Made by a program: the position numbers and the translations under genes. A stretch of DNA of 35,000 bases from Glandiceps talaboti (lineage: Eukaryota > Hemichordata > Enteropneusta > Spengelidae): positions 4,933,079 through 4,968,078 of the forward strand of contig NC_135568.1 of assembly GCF_964340395.1 (NCBI RefSeq). Direction: 5' to 3'. This document shows, in pieces, positions 12,435 through 20,639 of this stretch (its first letter is position 1; each line of letters opens with the position of its first letter). Below the pieces are notes generated by a model. It ran no database searches and had not been told where the DNA came from. It worked only from the letters and a program-made list of their open reading frames with translations.

Positions 12435-15123
12435 ATGTGTGTGTAGTTAGTTAGTTAGTTCATTAGTTAGTTTCCGTTGTCATACATGTATATTTCTTTA
12501 CTTTGTTTACAGTTTGTTTCCTACCATGCCAAGACACAATTACCATAAAATCAAGCCATTAGTTGAATCTTTATGTCAAAAACATGGACTAGATTATCAA
12601 GAGAAAGATTTACTACCAGCATTTCTAGACATCGTTCGGTAAGTTAAATAAAATATGTATATTGAAAACAGTGTATTGTTGGGTGGAACCACTAATTGCA
12701 TGAAGTCCTGGGTGTTCTCTATGGAAATATGTAAGCAAACAAATTTTAGATGAGGGTGTGCCTGGGTTCAAAAAAGCATCCACCATCTCCCTAGTCTTGT
12801 AGTAAAACCTTGGATCTGCCTTTTGGGACGTTGCTGAATAAAACCTACAGGCATGTAACAAAGAATTCAAAATCGGAACAGTTGCGGGGCAAAGTGCTAG
12901 ATCTAGCACTTCGCCACTTTTTCGACCTTAGAGTTTGATTTTCCGTATGTTTTGCCAATGCACAAACAAGTTTCTACTTCGTAATTTTTAGTAACGTTCA
13001 GTTTTGTACTTTTTCGATGTTCTATGCGGCGAAAACTACAGCACGTGGTCGTTTCCCTTCCACGTTTCGTACTCCTTACAACGGCTTGACACACTACCAA
13101 CAACCGCAGACCGCCATTTTGGACAGCTGTCACGTCAAGTCAAATAACGCAGTCGATCGAAACTACGAACATTTTAATTTTGTTCGGCGTGCGTCACAGA
13201 CTTCAACTATAGCACGTAGTCGTTTCGGTACCACGTTTCGTACTCTGTACTTGACAACGGCTTGACACCACTACCAACAACCGTAGACCTCCATTTTGAC
13301 AACTGTTCATGTCAAATAACGCACTCCCATACACTGTCAGTCGAAACTTCGAAGATTTCAGGAAGTAGAAACATTTAGTTCGGCATGCGTCACAGACTTC
13401 ATACTGCAGATTTAATGGCAGTGACATTTGTAACATTGCATGACAAAGAAATAATAGAAAGGAAAACTGAATTTCTTGGTGTGTGTGTGTGTGTGGGGGG
13501 GGGGTTAGTGTGTGTCTAGATGCGAGAGCGAAGATTTTCCTTGATCGTTGAACACGAAAATGAAGTCTGGGTGTAAGTTTATATCACGTTCACTATATTT
13601 CTATTGAATAGATACACTTCTTTCAGTATTATCAGATCGTTAATAAAAAATATTGCTATCGAAAACATAAGTGCGAAAACATATTCGTGTGGACAATTTT
13701 AATTTCAGCCCTTCATTGCTGTTAATATTTTGATAGAAATCTATAGGTAACCCGTTACTACTGTTCTTGGTACTGCCAACTTCTTGACTGAAAACAACGA
13801 CAATAAATAATCCATGACTTCGCCAGATCTCAAGTAAATCATCACGACATTACTGTTTATCGGAATTTTTTTTGCATTCCTAGACAATCACCAACTTCAA
13901 TATCGTCCCTTATGTAATTCCTGTTCGCTCAGAAATTATATCCAATGGAAAATAATAATAATACTAATAGGTTTGGTTCGGTCCAGAGGAAGTGACTTCA
14001 TAATGCTACAATTAGCGTAGTGTGACGCCGAGGATCGTAGAGCAGTACTTAACGTCACTTCGTGAACTGGATTGCATATCATTAACAAAAGATATGCAAT
14101 CCCGCTCTAAAATAGACATAAGAAATACTGAGTGGCTAGTCCTTGTTTACAGAGTAGATTGCAGATTCTGAAGTAAAGTCCCGCCCACAGGCACTCCCGA
14201 GATATGTATCAGAATGTTTCTATCAGAATACAATAAAATGTCGATAATATCGATGATATTGACGTGTTTTAGCCAATTGTATATGAAAGGGGTAAAATAA
14301 TAACACTTGTTTCTGTGATCGCGCAAGTCCATCCACCGCGACTGAGGTATTGACAAGTCATGTTTGTAACAGAACACACAACCCCCGGGACACAACCGTA
14401 CGTACGGCAACGTGAACTTTCAATCAGCCGTTTTACTCGGCAAACATTTAACAAACTTCAGATAAATCGTGTCGTTGTTACAATCGGCCAAAGATAAGTT
14501 TTGGAGTCGATCATGCGCCACACGACCACGTACACGGACGACTGACATGACCCATGGATGCATGTATGTGACGTTTATCGATGCGAACGACCACGTTATA
14601 TCAAGCCGTTGGAGGCGCTTCGTTGTTTACAGTCCCGCACTTCGTTGTTTTCTGGCGAAGTGCTAGATCTAGCACTTCGGCGAAAACTGACGAAGTGCTA
14701 GATCTAGCACTTTGTCAAAAAGTGGCGAAGTGCTAGATCTAGCACTTTGCCCCGCAACTGTTCAATTTTGGACCATTTAGCTACCTCCTACAGGTGATGA
14801 GTATACCCATGTCTGGGCATGCTGACTAGCGCCCTCAGTGGTGACATTTGGTCACTTTTCAAGTAAGCAGATAGACTACAATCTGATTTTTTTTGTTTTT
14901 TTGTGGTGAAATTAATGTGCCTTTCTTAATTTCACCACTTCACTTAATAATATACTATCGCACAATATACCCAAGTTTGTAATTTGAAACAGTCACAGAT
15001 GTCAGTATTGAGTTTTAGCTATCAGATTTACTCATTATTGATTGTGATTTTTCATCTTCTTTACATCCTAGTTCCCTGAGAAAATCTGGAGAACTATGGT
15101 ATGAGGCATACTACTATGGTTAG
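3644..15123 (+). CDS. Front-end fatty acyl desaturase (FADS1/FADS2-like), 3' nine exons; 5' part outside window
   Basis: Nine exons join in phase: 3644-3739, 4537-4734, 7890-7991, 9096-9282, 10558-10634, 11204-11301, 11751-11927, 12513-12638 and 15072-15123. They give 1113 nt, 370 residues and a TAG stop; every intron is GT-AG. The family inserts a double bond between an existing one and the carboxyl end of polyunsaturated acyl-CoAs at the ER membrane (delta-5/delta-6 step of long-chain PUFA synthesis), using cytochrome b5 electrons. Visible in window numbering: box I HDLGH (106-110), box II HFQHH (143-147) and box III QIEHH (308-312). The Q in place of the first His of box III is typical of front-end desaturases. 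Hydrophobic stretches surround these boxes, and the C terminus is [10 protein letters not shown]. Family members are about 444 residues, so roughly 75 N-terminal residues with the cytochrome b5 HPGG motif are missing, presumably in upstream exons. Regiospecificity cannot be read from this sequence. Exon sizes 198, 102, 77, 98 and 126 equal those I recall for vertebrate FADS genes. Confidence 0.95.
4240..4331 (+). repeat. (GTT)n then (GTTT)n microsatellite
   Basis: About 24 GTT units with one AAG interruption near 4271, followed by GTTT/ATTT units. Lies in the desaturase intron between exons a and b. Confidence 0.95.
4537..4734 (+). CDS. FADS exon b: first membrane hairpin
   Basis: 66 codons, phase 0. 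Starts [17 protein letters not shown] (the FRxLRKTAE motif of FADS), followed by a long hydrophobic stretch including [19 protein letters not shown]. Acceptor TTTCAG at 4531-4536, donor GTAGGA at 4735. Confidence 0.95.
5301..5392 (+). repeat. 54-bp tandem duplication with poly-C spacer
   Basis: A 38-bp segment starting CGTCCACGCAAGTGTGGTCA at 5301 recurs identically at 5355. The copies are separated by a poly-C run (5339-5352). Confidence 0.85.
5656..5855 (+). repeat. Two diverged ~102-bp tandem copies
   Basis: TATTTCCTTGTaaAcAAAT, ATATTAGTTC and ACTCAGAGAATA recur in the same order starting near 5659 and 5761. The second copy ends in a poly-A run (5850-5868). Confidence 0.65.
6256..6409. 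mobile_element. Foldback MITE, 154 bp, ~65-bp arms
   Basis: Starts TTCATTTAGGG and ends CCCTAAATGAA. The interior arms (GGGGTCTG, ATCAATGC, TGAACTTCATTTTC, TTCTAACCA) are mirrored on the right with a few mismatches. No coding capacity. Related fragments occur at 32151-32193 and 32426-32470. Confidence 0.8.
7019..7231 (+). repeat. 54-bp minisatellite, four copies
   Basis: Units start at 7019, 7073, 7127 and 7181 with GGTAGCCTAAGTGGGCTATC and continue AGCTGCAAATTATGGTAGCC. Identity between neighbours is high, the first unit being the most different. Each unit contains a TAGCC/GGCTA hairpin. As 54 is a multiple of three, the array is open in frames on both strands, but it is intronic. Confidence 0.93.
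7777..7789. promoter_or_regulatory. Perfect IR1 nuclear-receptor motif AGGTCATTGACCT
   Basis: Two inverted AGGTCA half-sites separated by one base, the arrangement bound by FXR- and EcR-type heterodimers. It lies about 100 bp upstream of the box I exon. Binding is not demonstrated. Confidence 0.45.
7890..7991 (+). CDS. FADS exon c: histidine box I
   Basis: 34 codons, phase 0. [16 protein letters not shown] contains the first iron-binding box, HDLGH, at 7911-7925. Acceptor CTCTAG at 7884-7889, donor GTGAGA at 7992. Confidence 0.96.
8261..8274 (+). repeat. G14 homopolymer
   Basis: Fourteen consecutive G residues in an otherwise AT-rich intron. Confidence 0.9.
8967..8985 (+). promoter_or_regulatory. 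Triple direct repeat with perfect DR1 (PPAR/HNF4/RXR type)
   Basis: GGTCA-A-AGGTCA-A-AGGTCA. The perfect DR1 AGGTCAAAGGTCA is at 8973-8985 and is preceded by another half-site at one-base spacing. It lies about 110 bp upstream of the box II exon. Mammalian FADS2 is regulated through a DR1-type PPAR element, so the location is suggestive. Confidence 0.5.
9096..9282 (+). CDS. FADS exon d: histidine box II
   Basis: 62 codons plus one base. [16 protein letters not shown] carries box II, HFQHH, at 9126-9140, then KDPDV and [12 protein letters not shown]. Acceptor TTTTAG, donor GTAAGT at 9283. Its 187 nt equal 126+61, the sizes I recall for two consecutive vertebrate FADS exons, so this looks like a fusion by intron loss here or an intron gain there. 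Confidence 0.96.
9591..10301 (+). repeat. ~0.7-kb (CTGTR)n pentanucleotide satellite with higher-order units
   Basis: Built from CTGTG and CTGTA units. Within it, ~61-66-bp higher-order units containing CTGTACTGTATTTGTAATGT and CTGCTGTATTGCACGGCT recur near 9959, 10020, 10081 and 10147. A ~170-bp segment (9655 onward) is also duplicated near 9775. The long open frames here are artefacts of the five-base period. Confidence 0.95.
10558..10634 (+). CDS. FADS exon e
   Basis: Two bases complete the split Leu codon, then 25 codons: [19 protein letters not shown] and KWRLWG. This matches the IGPPLLxP region of FADS proteins. Acceptor CACAG at 10553-10557, donor GTAAGT at 10635. The 77-nt length is conserved with vertebrate FADS as I recall it. 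Confidence 0.94.
10660..10840 (+). repeat. ~42-bp degenerate repeat, four copies, each with an inverted CCAAT box
   Basis: ATTGGTCAG (or ATTGGCCAG, ATTGGTCAA) occurs at 10668, 10709, 10751 and 10794, a spacing of 41-43 bp. Units also share AGTCACATGAC-like E-boxes and CTAGAGT. Located in the intron after exon e. Confidence 0.75.
11043..11131 (+). repeat. (CA)n microsatellite
   Basis: About 44 uninterrupted AC dinucleotides, 30-70 bp upstream of an exon acceptor (exon f at 11204). Likely length-polymorphic. Confidence 0.97.
11204..11301 (+). CDS. FADS exon f: second membrane hairpin
   Basis: 32 codons plus two bases. [20 protein letters not shown] followed by [12 protein letters not shown], a hydrophobic hairpin typical of this position. 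Acceptor TTACAG, donor GTAAAA at 11302. Confidence 0.94.
11751..11927 (+). CDS. FADS exon g: catalytic loop, start of histidine box III
   Basis: One base completes Arg, then 58 codons plus two bases. It contains [16 protein letters not shown], the LQLHATCNV motif and [14 protein letters not shown]. Box III (QIEHH) is cut by the following intron inside the last His codon. Acceptor CTTCAG at 11745-11750, donor GTAAGT at 11928. The 177 nt equal 97+80, two vertebrate exons as I recall them. Confidence 0.96.
11999..12472 (+). repeat. Compound (TATG)n/(TG)n/(TAGG)n/(TTAG)n microsatellite
   Basis: Successive blocks of GTGTAT, GTAT, GT, GGTA and TTAG units fill most of the 585-bp intron that splits histidine box III. 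Several frames stay open on both strands purely because of the short periods. Confidence 0.95.
12513..12638 (+). CDS. FADS exon h: end of box III and PTMPRHNY motif
   Basis: The first base completes the second His of QIEHH. Then [34 protein letters not shown] and PAFLDIV follow, the highly conserved FADS C-terminal stretch. Acceptor TTACAG at 12507-12512, donor GTAAGT at 12639. 126 nt, as in vertebrate FADS genes from memory. Confidence 0.96.
13038..13406 (+). repeat. Tandem duplication of ~171 bp inside the foldback element
   Basis: GCACGTGGTCGTTTC at 13041 recurs as GCACGTAGTCGTTTC at 13212. ACAACGGCTTGACAC, CTACCAACAACCG, GTCAAATAACGCA and GCGTCACAGACTTCA follow in the same order in both copies. 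Confidence 0.85.
14069..14102. repeat. Perfect 12-bp hairpin
   Basis: GGATTGCATATC (14069-14080) pairs perfectly with 14091-14102 around a 10-nt loop, within the foldback element interior. Confidence 0.75.
15072..15123 (+). CDS. FADS terminal exon and stop
   Basis: One base completes Arg, then [16 protein letters not shown] and TAG at 15121-15123. SLxxSGxLWxxAY is the usual FADS C terminus. Acceptor CATCCTAG at 15064-15071. I see no convincing nearby polyadenylation signal. The first AATAAA candidates on this strand that I noticed are far away, at 19058 and 19893, so the 3' UTR end is undefined. Confidence 0.93.
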
Positions 15124-15129
15124 ATGTTG

Positions 15130-15144
15130 CCAACAGAGGGCGCT
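15130..15144 (+). promoter_or_regulatory. CTCF-like motif just after the desaturase stop
   Basis: CCAACAGAGGGCGCT, one base from the CCACYAGRGGGCGCT core, seven bases beyond the stop codon, so presumably in the 3' UTR. Confidence 0.35.
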
Positions 15145-15241
15145 CTTCAAAATATCACTTAATGCGTTGTAGGATGTCCCCAGGAATATCGGATACAATA
15201 TACTTATGGGCAACAAGCAACTTATTTAAATTTCTATTTCA

Positions 15242-15490
15242 GATTAGGTTTAAAATTTAGGTGTGAAAAACAGCCCTGGTAGAGCTCAGCTATAGGAAAT
15301 GTTAGCTAATAGAACCTAGGATTGAAACTTTATCTCAACTGCAATATTGGAATCCCATGGTCTTTGATTATTACTATCTTTATCAGTGGAATCATACGAA
15401 TGAAATAGGATTATTGTTTTTATTCAAGACCAGTTTTGTCAATACAGGTCTGCCAATTGTTTTTCACACCTAAATTTTAGTCGTAATCAG
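15242..15490. repeat. Inverted repeat with TTAGGTGTGAAAAACA arms
   Basis: AAATTTAGGTGTGAAAAACA near 15252-15271 is mirrored by TTGTTTTTCACACCTAAATT near 15457-15476. The central part (15345-15445) is related to 16275-16375, where GAATCCCATGG, ATTATTNTTTTA and CAGGACCA-like blocks recur. Degraded foldback family. Confidence 0.6.
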
Positions 15491-16390
15491 ACATCAGCTT
15501 TTTTTGTGTGTGTGCGTGCCGTGACAGTAGTTTGTTTTTTTAGGTCTTTTGACGTCCTGTCAAACTATCGATGAAAGTTTTACTTGTATTTTGAATGTGC
15601 AACTTTCATCAGTTTTCTTGTTGGAAGTGGTAATGAGGTATAAGCTGAACAATTCATCGTTGGTGCTCCATGCATCGCTGTAACTTACACCAACAACAAT
15701 GTTGAGTGCCAACAGCGTAGAACCTTTCAGTCTAGATCAGGTGTAGAATGCAATCTGACCCCTGTGACCCAGACTATTCTACTTTTCAATAGGGGAGGTT
15801 AGCAATGGCCAAGGCTGCAAGTATTGTGAGAACTACTGAGAAGCCGCTCGTTTTCATTAGTTTCGCTTTGTGAATACCCAATGTCATAGACAAATAGATT
15901 CAAATATAAAGATGTAATTCTACAAAAAGGATGTGAGGATACAGTTATATTTCAAACACCTAGAAGTGACAATCCAATTTGTTTGTCTTATTATAGAGAG
16001 TAAACTTTTCCTTGTCAGTGTTTTTATTCAGGAGCAACCATGTCAATTTTTGTGCAATTTTTTCAACAACTTTTCCAGTATTTTCAAGAGTCAAGTTTGT
16101 CCAGTATTCAGTAAGAATCACTTAAAGACTGTAAGTCATACCTAAATTATAGTCTTTGCATCATGGTAATGTAAAATACTTCCAGAAATTCCAGTCTTGA
16201 TTTTTTATTTCATTCAGATTTTGAGTAAAAGTTTTGAAGACTTTCTTGAAACTCAAGAGCTTTTAGGGTAAATCCCAATGCTTGAATCCCATGGTTTTGA
16301 ATGACTATTATTTTATCACTGGAACCATAAAGATTATGTAGAATTATTCTTTTACTCAGGACCAACTTTTTTGATAACCAGAAAACTGTG

Positions 16391-16759
16391 TTAAAGGGAC
16401 ACAGGCTGAGTTTGGATGGTTTTTACTTTGGTTAGTAATACAAAATACTTTACATAAAACCATGGCTAAACTAATCAAGTATAGTGTTTACAACGATTCA
16501 TGTAGCCAGGATGTGTCACTTTTTACCAACCATCCAACTTTGTTTATGTAATGACAGGGATTTCCTCAGATTTGTTGATACATACCAACAATTATGTCAT
16601 CAAGTCTTTCATATATTATATCTAAATACCAGGATTGAGTTATACCAGTATCAAGTAATGAATGAGTGTGTTTCAGTAAGTAGAATACAATATGTAACAC
16701 TTTGTAGGCAACAAAAATTGTGTCCCAAAACCGTCTAAACTCAGCCTGTGCCCCTTTAA
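16391..16759. mobile_element. TTAA-flanked MITE, 361 bp plus target duplication
   Basis: TTAA at 16391-16394 and 16756-16759 flank an element whose ends are AGGGACACAGGCTGAGTTTG at the left and the same, with an A5G change and a few later differences, inverted at the right (about 25 bp). TTAA target duplications are typical of piggyBac and Kolobok superfamilies; the AGGG terminus fits Kolobok better. No transposase is encoded. Confidence 0.85.
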
Positions 16760-17344
16760 GCATCTAAATGTTAATGCTAGTCAGATGTGGTCCATTAAAT
16801 CTATCCACAGCTCTAGGTTGCTCTTACAAACTCAAAAGTTTGCAAGGAAATGTGTTTGAAAAACTTATTTTGTATGGGACAGTACAATATAGTTACTTTG
16901 GATTGGTAAATAGGAAATGAATGTGATGCTTTGAACCTTCTACTACGACCGTGATCATGCAATTATTTAGTTATTCAGCATTGATGTCTCTCTCTGAACG
17001 GGCAGAATAATATACTGGTGGAATAATAATTTTGTACGATACCTGAAATTCATATGACGAAAGAAAACTTTTTTTTTGTATAATTTGATACATCCCAGCT
17101 TTAAACAGCTCAGGAAAGACAGACCAGACCAGTGATGGATTTGTAAATAGCAATGAACTGTTTATCATTTGATTTGAAATTTTATCTCATATTATTAGAA
17201 AATTTGAAAATATTTCAGATGGATAAAGAGTAAGACCTTTAAAGTATTAATTGTAATAATGTATAAAATGTCAATTTAATGCTGCTGATAAAAGAATTGA
17301 GATAAAAAGTCAAGAAATTATTTTGATGCACTTTGAATTTAAAA

Positions 17345-17357
17345 AGGTCAAAGGTTA
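17345..17357 (+). promoter_or_regulatory. DR1-like nuclear-receptor motif
   Basis: AGGTCAAAGGTTA, one mismatch from a perfect DR1, 2.2 kb past the desaturase stop. Confidence 0.3.
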
Positions 17358-17493
17358 AAGTCATTCACTCTACTTCGCATCAGGTCATAGTTCATATCAA
17401 ATAGTTTTATAAATTAGTTCTTAGATTTGAAGGAGTGACTGATATCAGTTAGGTCAGGAACTACAAACTATTGTAGACTACAGAACAGAAAAT

Positions 17494-17570
17494 TATGAAC
17501 AGCGCCCTCTATTGGTAGTGTTACAGATGGATATGAACAGCGCCACCTATTGGTAGTGTTACAGGTGTAC
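17494..17570. repeat. 38-bp tandem duplication carrying two CTCF-like motifs
   Basis: ATGAACAGCGCCCTCTATTG and ATGAACAGCGCCACCTATTG, each followed by GTAGTGTTACAG, are spaced 38 bp apart. On the minus strand both read CCAATAG(A/G)(G/T)GGCGCTG, close to the CTCF core. Confidence 0.75.
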
Positions 17571-18046
17571 TGCAGTGTAAATGCTATGGCTTAGAAAATG
17601 GCTACACTTCATCAGATAATACAGAAAGACTTTCAAGATATGAATAACAAGGGATTTCCTTTTTTTTGTAAAAAGTCAAACCCATTAAGAAGTAATAGCA
17701 ACTAATGTTTCCTTTCAAAATTGTTTATTGTCACGTGCAGAACTGTTTACTGTTACTGAATAGCAAAACATACAATGAAAACCACCTAACTTGAAACAGA
17801 ATGTCCGTAAGAATTTTGATGAGCCCAACTTTGGTAACTATGAGAGGAGGATGTTTGTTGAGCTAGACAATGAAATGTGACAATATCAGTAACATTTTTA
17901 TGGCATCAGTAAAGTGCAGCCATGTTAGTAACATTTCGGTGGCACCATGTGATAAAGTGTAGCAATGTAGTAAACTCGCTACACTCCATGTCAGGTGACA
18001 TTGTTCCATTATATATTCATATCTGTGACTGTTGCGACATGTCTTA

Positions 18047-18062
18047 CCACTAGAGGGCGCTG
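18047..18062 (+). promoter_or_regulatory. Strong CTCF-like motif
   Basis: CCACTAGAGGGCGCTG matches the CTCF core consensus at all core positions. It points away from the duplicated minus-strand sites at 17500 and 17538. Confidence 0.5.
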
Positions 18063-18692
18063 TTAACCAGCAAGGAAGATTGGCACTGAAATCAAGTTGT
18101 GTGAAAATTTACGAATCAATGTTTTTATTAGGTCACAAGTAGTTCATATTGTTCACAAGAGTACAGATGCAGCAATCTTGCTATTTTTCTCTCTCTCAAA
18201 TTCCTATTGGATTGAATTTTTAATTTCACTCACTAAAAATCAAATAGCATCATCACAAGTTTGTTTGAATCAGTATTTTCTCATTTAAAAGTACCCCAGT
18301 GTTCCAGATTTGTTACCGTAGTAACCATTTCTGACACAGCAATCTGAAATATTTACAGTAGTTGTTTTTTTCAGTCAAAAATGATGTTTTTTTAGTTTCC
18401 CATTCCAAATGAATTCTAAATTTTGTCGAACATTAGATTTTAACTGTTGAAATTACATTTGATGATGTAAACAAATATGGTAGCTTGGACCAATCTATTG
18501 GAAAATGGGGGTGTACAGGTTGAGAAAGGAAGGGTGGAATAGTTACTTGTGTGCAAGAATTGATAAATTCAGTCAATGAACGATAGCTTTATCACAATTA
18601 CGTAGTTTATTATCAATTATTGATATCAGGAATAACGATATTGACCCAAAAAAATCTGACGTTTCCTTCTATGCAATAATTAGATATTAATC

Positions 18693-18845
18693 TCCAATAT
18701 TTTTCTTCGTTCAGCCAAGGAAAATATGAGTGACCTAAAACGGTAGGTCACAAGTATTTTCTATCTGAATGAAGAAAAATATTTGGGGAAAAATATAATA
18801 TACCAAGACCAGTAATAGTCAAAGAAAAACCAGGGAAAGTAATGG
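18693..18845. mobile_element. Foldback MITE, copy 1 of a two-copy family
   Basis: CCAATATTTTTCTTCGTTCA at the left is mirrored by TGAATGAAGAAAAATATTTG ending near 18788. The inner arms GTGACCTA/TAGGTCAC also pair. The 3' flank GGGAAAGTAATGGCAATT is shared with copy 2 (34805 onward), so the true element is longer than the hairpin. Confidence 0.75.
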
Positions 18846-19987
18846 CAATTTTGAATGTTTTGACTCATATGTTGAACACAGCAGAATCAGGGACTCAGAC
18901 ACGTATTGTGGTGAAATAGACGTGTGTTGTCGTGACGTGGAATGACCAGGGTATGAATTCCATATTTTTTTGTTCAACTTGACTTATGCTTGGTAGAATT
19001 ATTGTCTTCTGTTATAATAAGGCAGCTATATGCATACTTAAGGAAAACCCTACAGAAAATAAAAATAGGAATTTCATGACATTCTAGTTGTGGTCATTAG
19101 TAAAAATTTCAGGTGTGTAACAGACCCATATTTAAACATTGGACAATTTGCAAATGAAACGAACTCCTGTTTTAAAACATAATATGCAAATAAGGGTGCC
19201 TGTTTTAATACACAATATATGAATTATGGTAAAGTGTGCTTTAATATGCAAATGAGAATCTGAAAGTGAATGAGTTTATTGGCTTTAAATTTAATGATAA
19301 TTAATAAATGTATTGAAATATTCTTAGCTAGTTTTTTATGAGTGTTTAAAACAATCTGCTTGATACTGTTACATTTTACAACCAGAATGTGAAAAAATGT
19401 AAATAATTGACAAAATTTGTCGAAATATTGTAAAATTTTTACAATGGTCAATCAACTGATGACAAGCTAATAGTCACAAACTAAAACTATTATTGCAATA
19501 TGTTGATCTAAGCGATCAATGGACATTTTTGTGAAGTTACTCTCATAGCAGGGTGACATCTCTGATTGTAAAGTTTTCCTCAAGTGGCCACACATTCAAC
19601 CTCATTCAGTGTTTCCACAATCTTGACTACAGAGTGATTATATCCACATAGCCGAGGTGCCGTCACCACCATCACCCACTTTTGTAATCTACCCAACAAT
19701 AGTTTTAGTTTGTGTCTATCTTAGTTTGTTGTTAGGTTTGTTTCCATAGTAATATTTAATTGTTTATTATTCTACTTACTGAAATAAGTTTGTGATTTTC
19801 AAAATTAATCAAGGTTAAGACCAGAATAGAGTTGGAGCATTAATTCATATTATATTCAAATATTATCAACTCTATTAGATTGATTGTTTTCTAATAAATA
19901 CAGTCTTTTACTTTGAAACCAAGTAGAATTTTTGTCTATGGTCAGTTATTTATATCTTCTTGTGATCATGTTTATCATAGCATGGAT

Positions 19988-20112
19988 GCAATATCCTCAC
20001 TGACATGCAGACATGCATGAAGACTCACATACACTTCCATCCATCCATCCATCCATGATTCACACGCACGCACGCACGCACGCACGCACGCACACACGCA
20101 CGCACGTACGCA

Positions 20113-20144
<32 letters not shown>

Positions 20145-20159
20145 CATACATACATACAA

Positions 20160-20192
<33 letters not shown>

Positions 20193-20440
20193 CAAACATA
20201 CATACATACATACATACATACATACATACATACATACATACATACAAACGTACGTACGTACGTACGTACGTACGTACGTACATACATACATACATACATA
20301 CATACATACATACATACATACATACATACATACATACATACATACATACATACATACATGCAATATCCTCACTGACATGCAGACATGCATGAAGACTCGC
20401 ATACACTTCCATCCATCCATCCATCCATCCATGATTCACA
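19988..20440 (+). repeat. Microsatellite block flanked by a 75-bp direct repeat
   Basis: A segment starting CAATATCCTCACTGACATGC and running through a (CATC)n tract to ATGATTCACAC occurs at about 19988-20064 and again at about 20361-20440. Between the copies lie (CGCA)n, (CATA)n, a self-complementary (CGTA)n run (20249-20280) and more (CATA)n. Several frames are open through the block but are period artefacts. Confidence 0.93.
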
Positions 20441-20639
20441 CATGCATGCATGTATATATGCATACATACATACATACATGGTAAATGTGTATTCTCATTT
20501 TTCATAAACGTTCAAGAATGAATAAAAATACAAATATATGAGGCGGACTTAGAGGAGAAATTGCACTCCCGAATGAAAAACAGCATCATTGTTACAAGGC
20601 ATTGCAGCACAACTATACAGTTGTCAGAATGTTTATTCA

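Larger units (their letters stand above)
12876..14763. mobile_element. 1.9-kb non-autonomous foldback transposon with identical 47-bp terminal inverted repeats
   Basis: Positions 12876-12922 and 14717-14763 are perfect inverted copies (47 of 47), beginning GAACAGTTGCGGGGCAAAGT. Each end contains the 20-bp perfect palindrome AAGTGCTAGATCTAGCACTT (12892-12911 and 14728-14747). The right end carries two more copies at 14658-14677 and 14693-14712. The interior is richer in CpG than its surroundings and encodes no recognisable transposase. Outside the ends the inverted match continues imperfectly (CAAAATC/GATTTTG-like). I found no clear target-site duplication. It lies in the last desaturase intron. 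Confidence 0.88.

Noticed and set aside
11906-12436. Open frames encoding His-Thr or Val-Cys/Met-Tyr repeats
   Set aside because: Translation of a (TATG)n/(TG)n microsatellite inside an intron; no family resemblance.
12876-14763. Transposase or other gene inside the foldback element
   Set aside because: Frames are under 90 codons, mutually overlapping on both strands, and without DDE-type or zinc-finger signatures.
16484-16763. Overlapping frames of 65-84 codons on both strands
   Set aside because: They lie wholly within the TTAA-flanked MITE and show no protein family features.
19975-20505. 176-codon frame on the minus strand encoding Met-Tyr-Val-Cys repeats
   Set aside because: Microsatellite artefact; other frames and the opposite strand are equally open.
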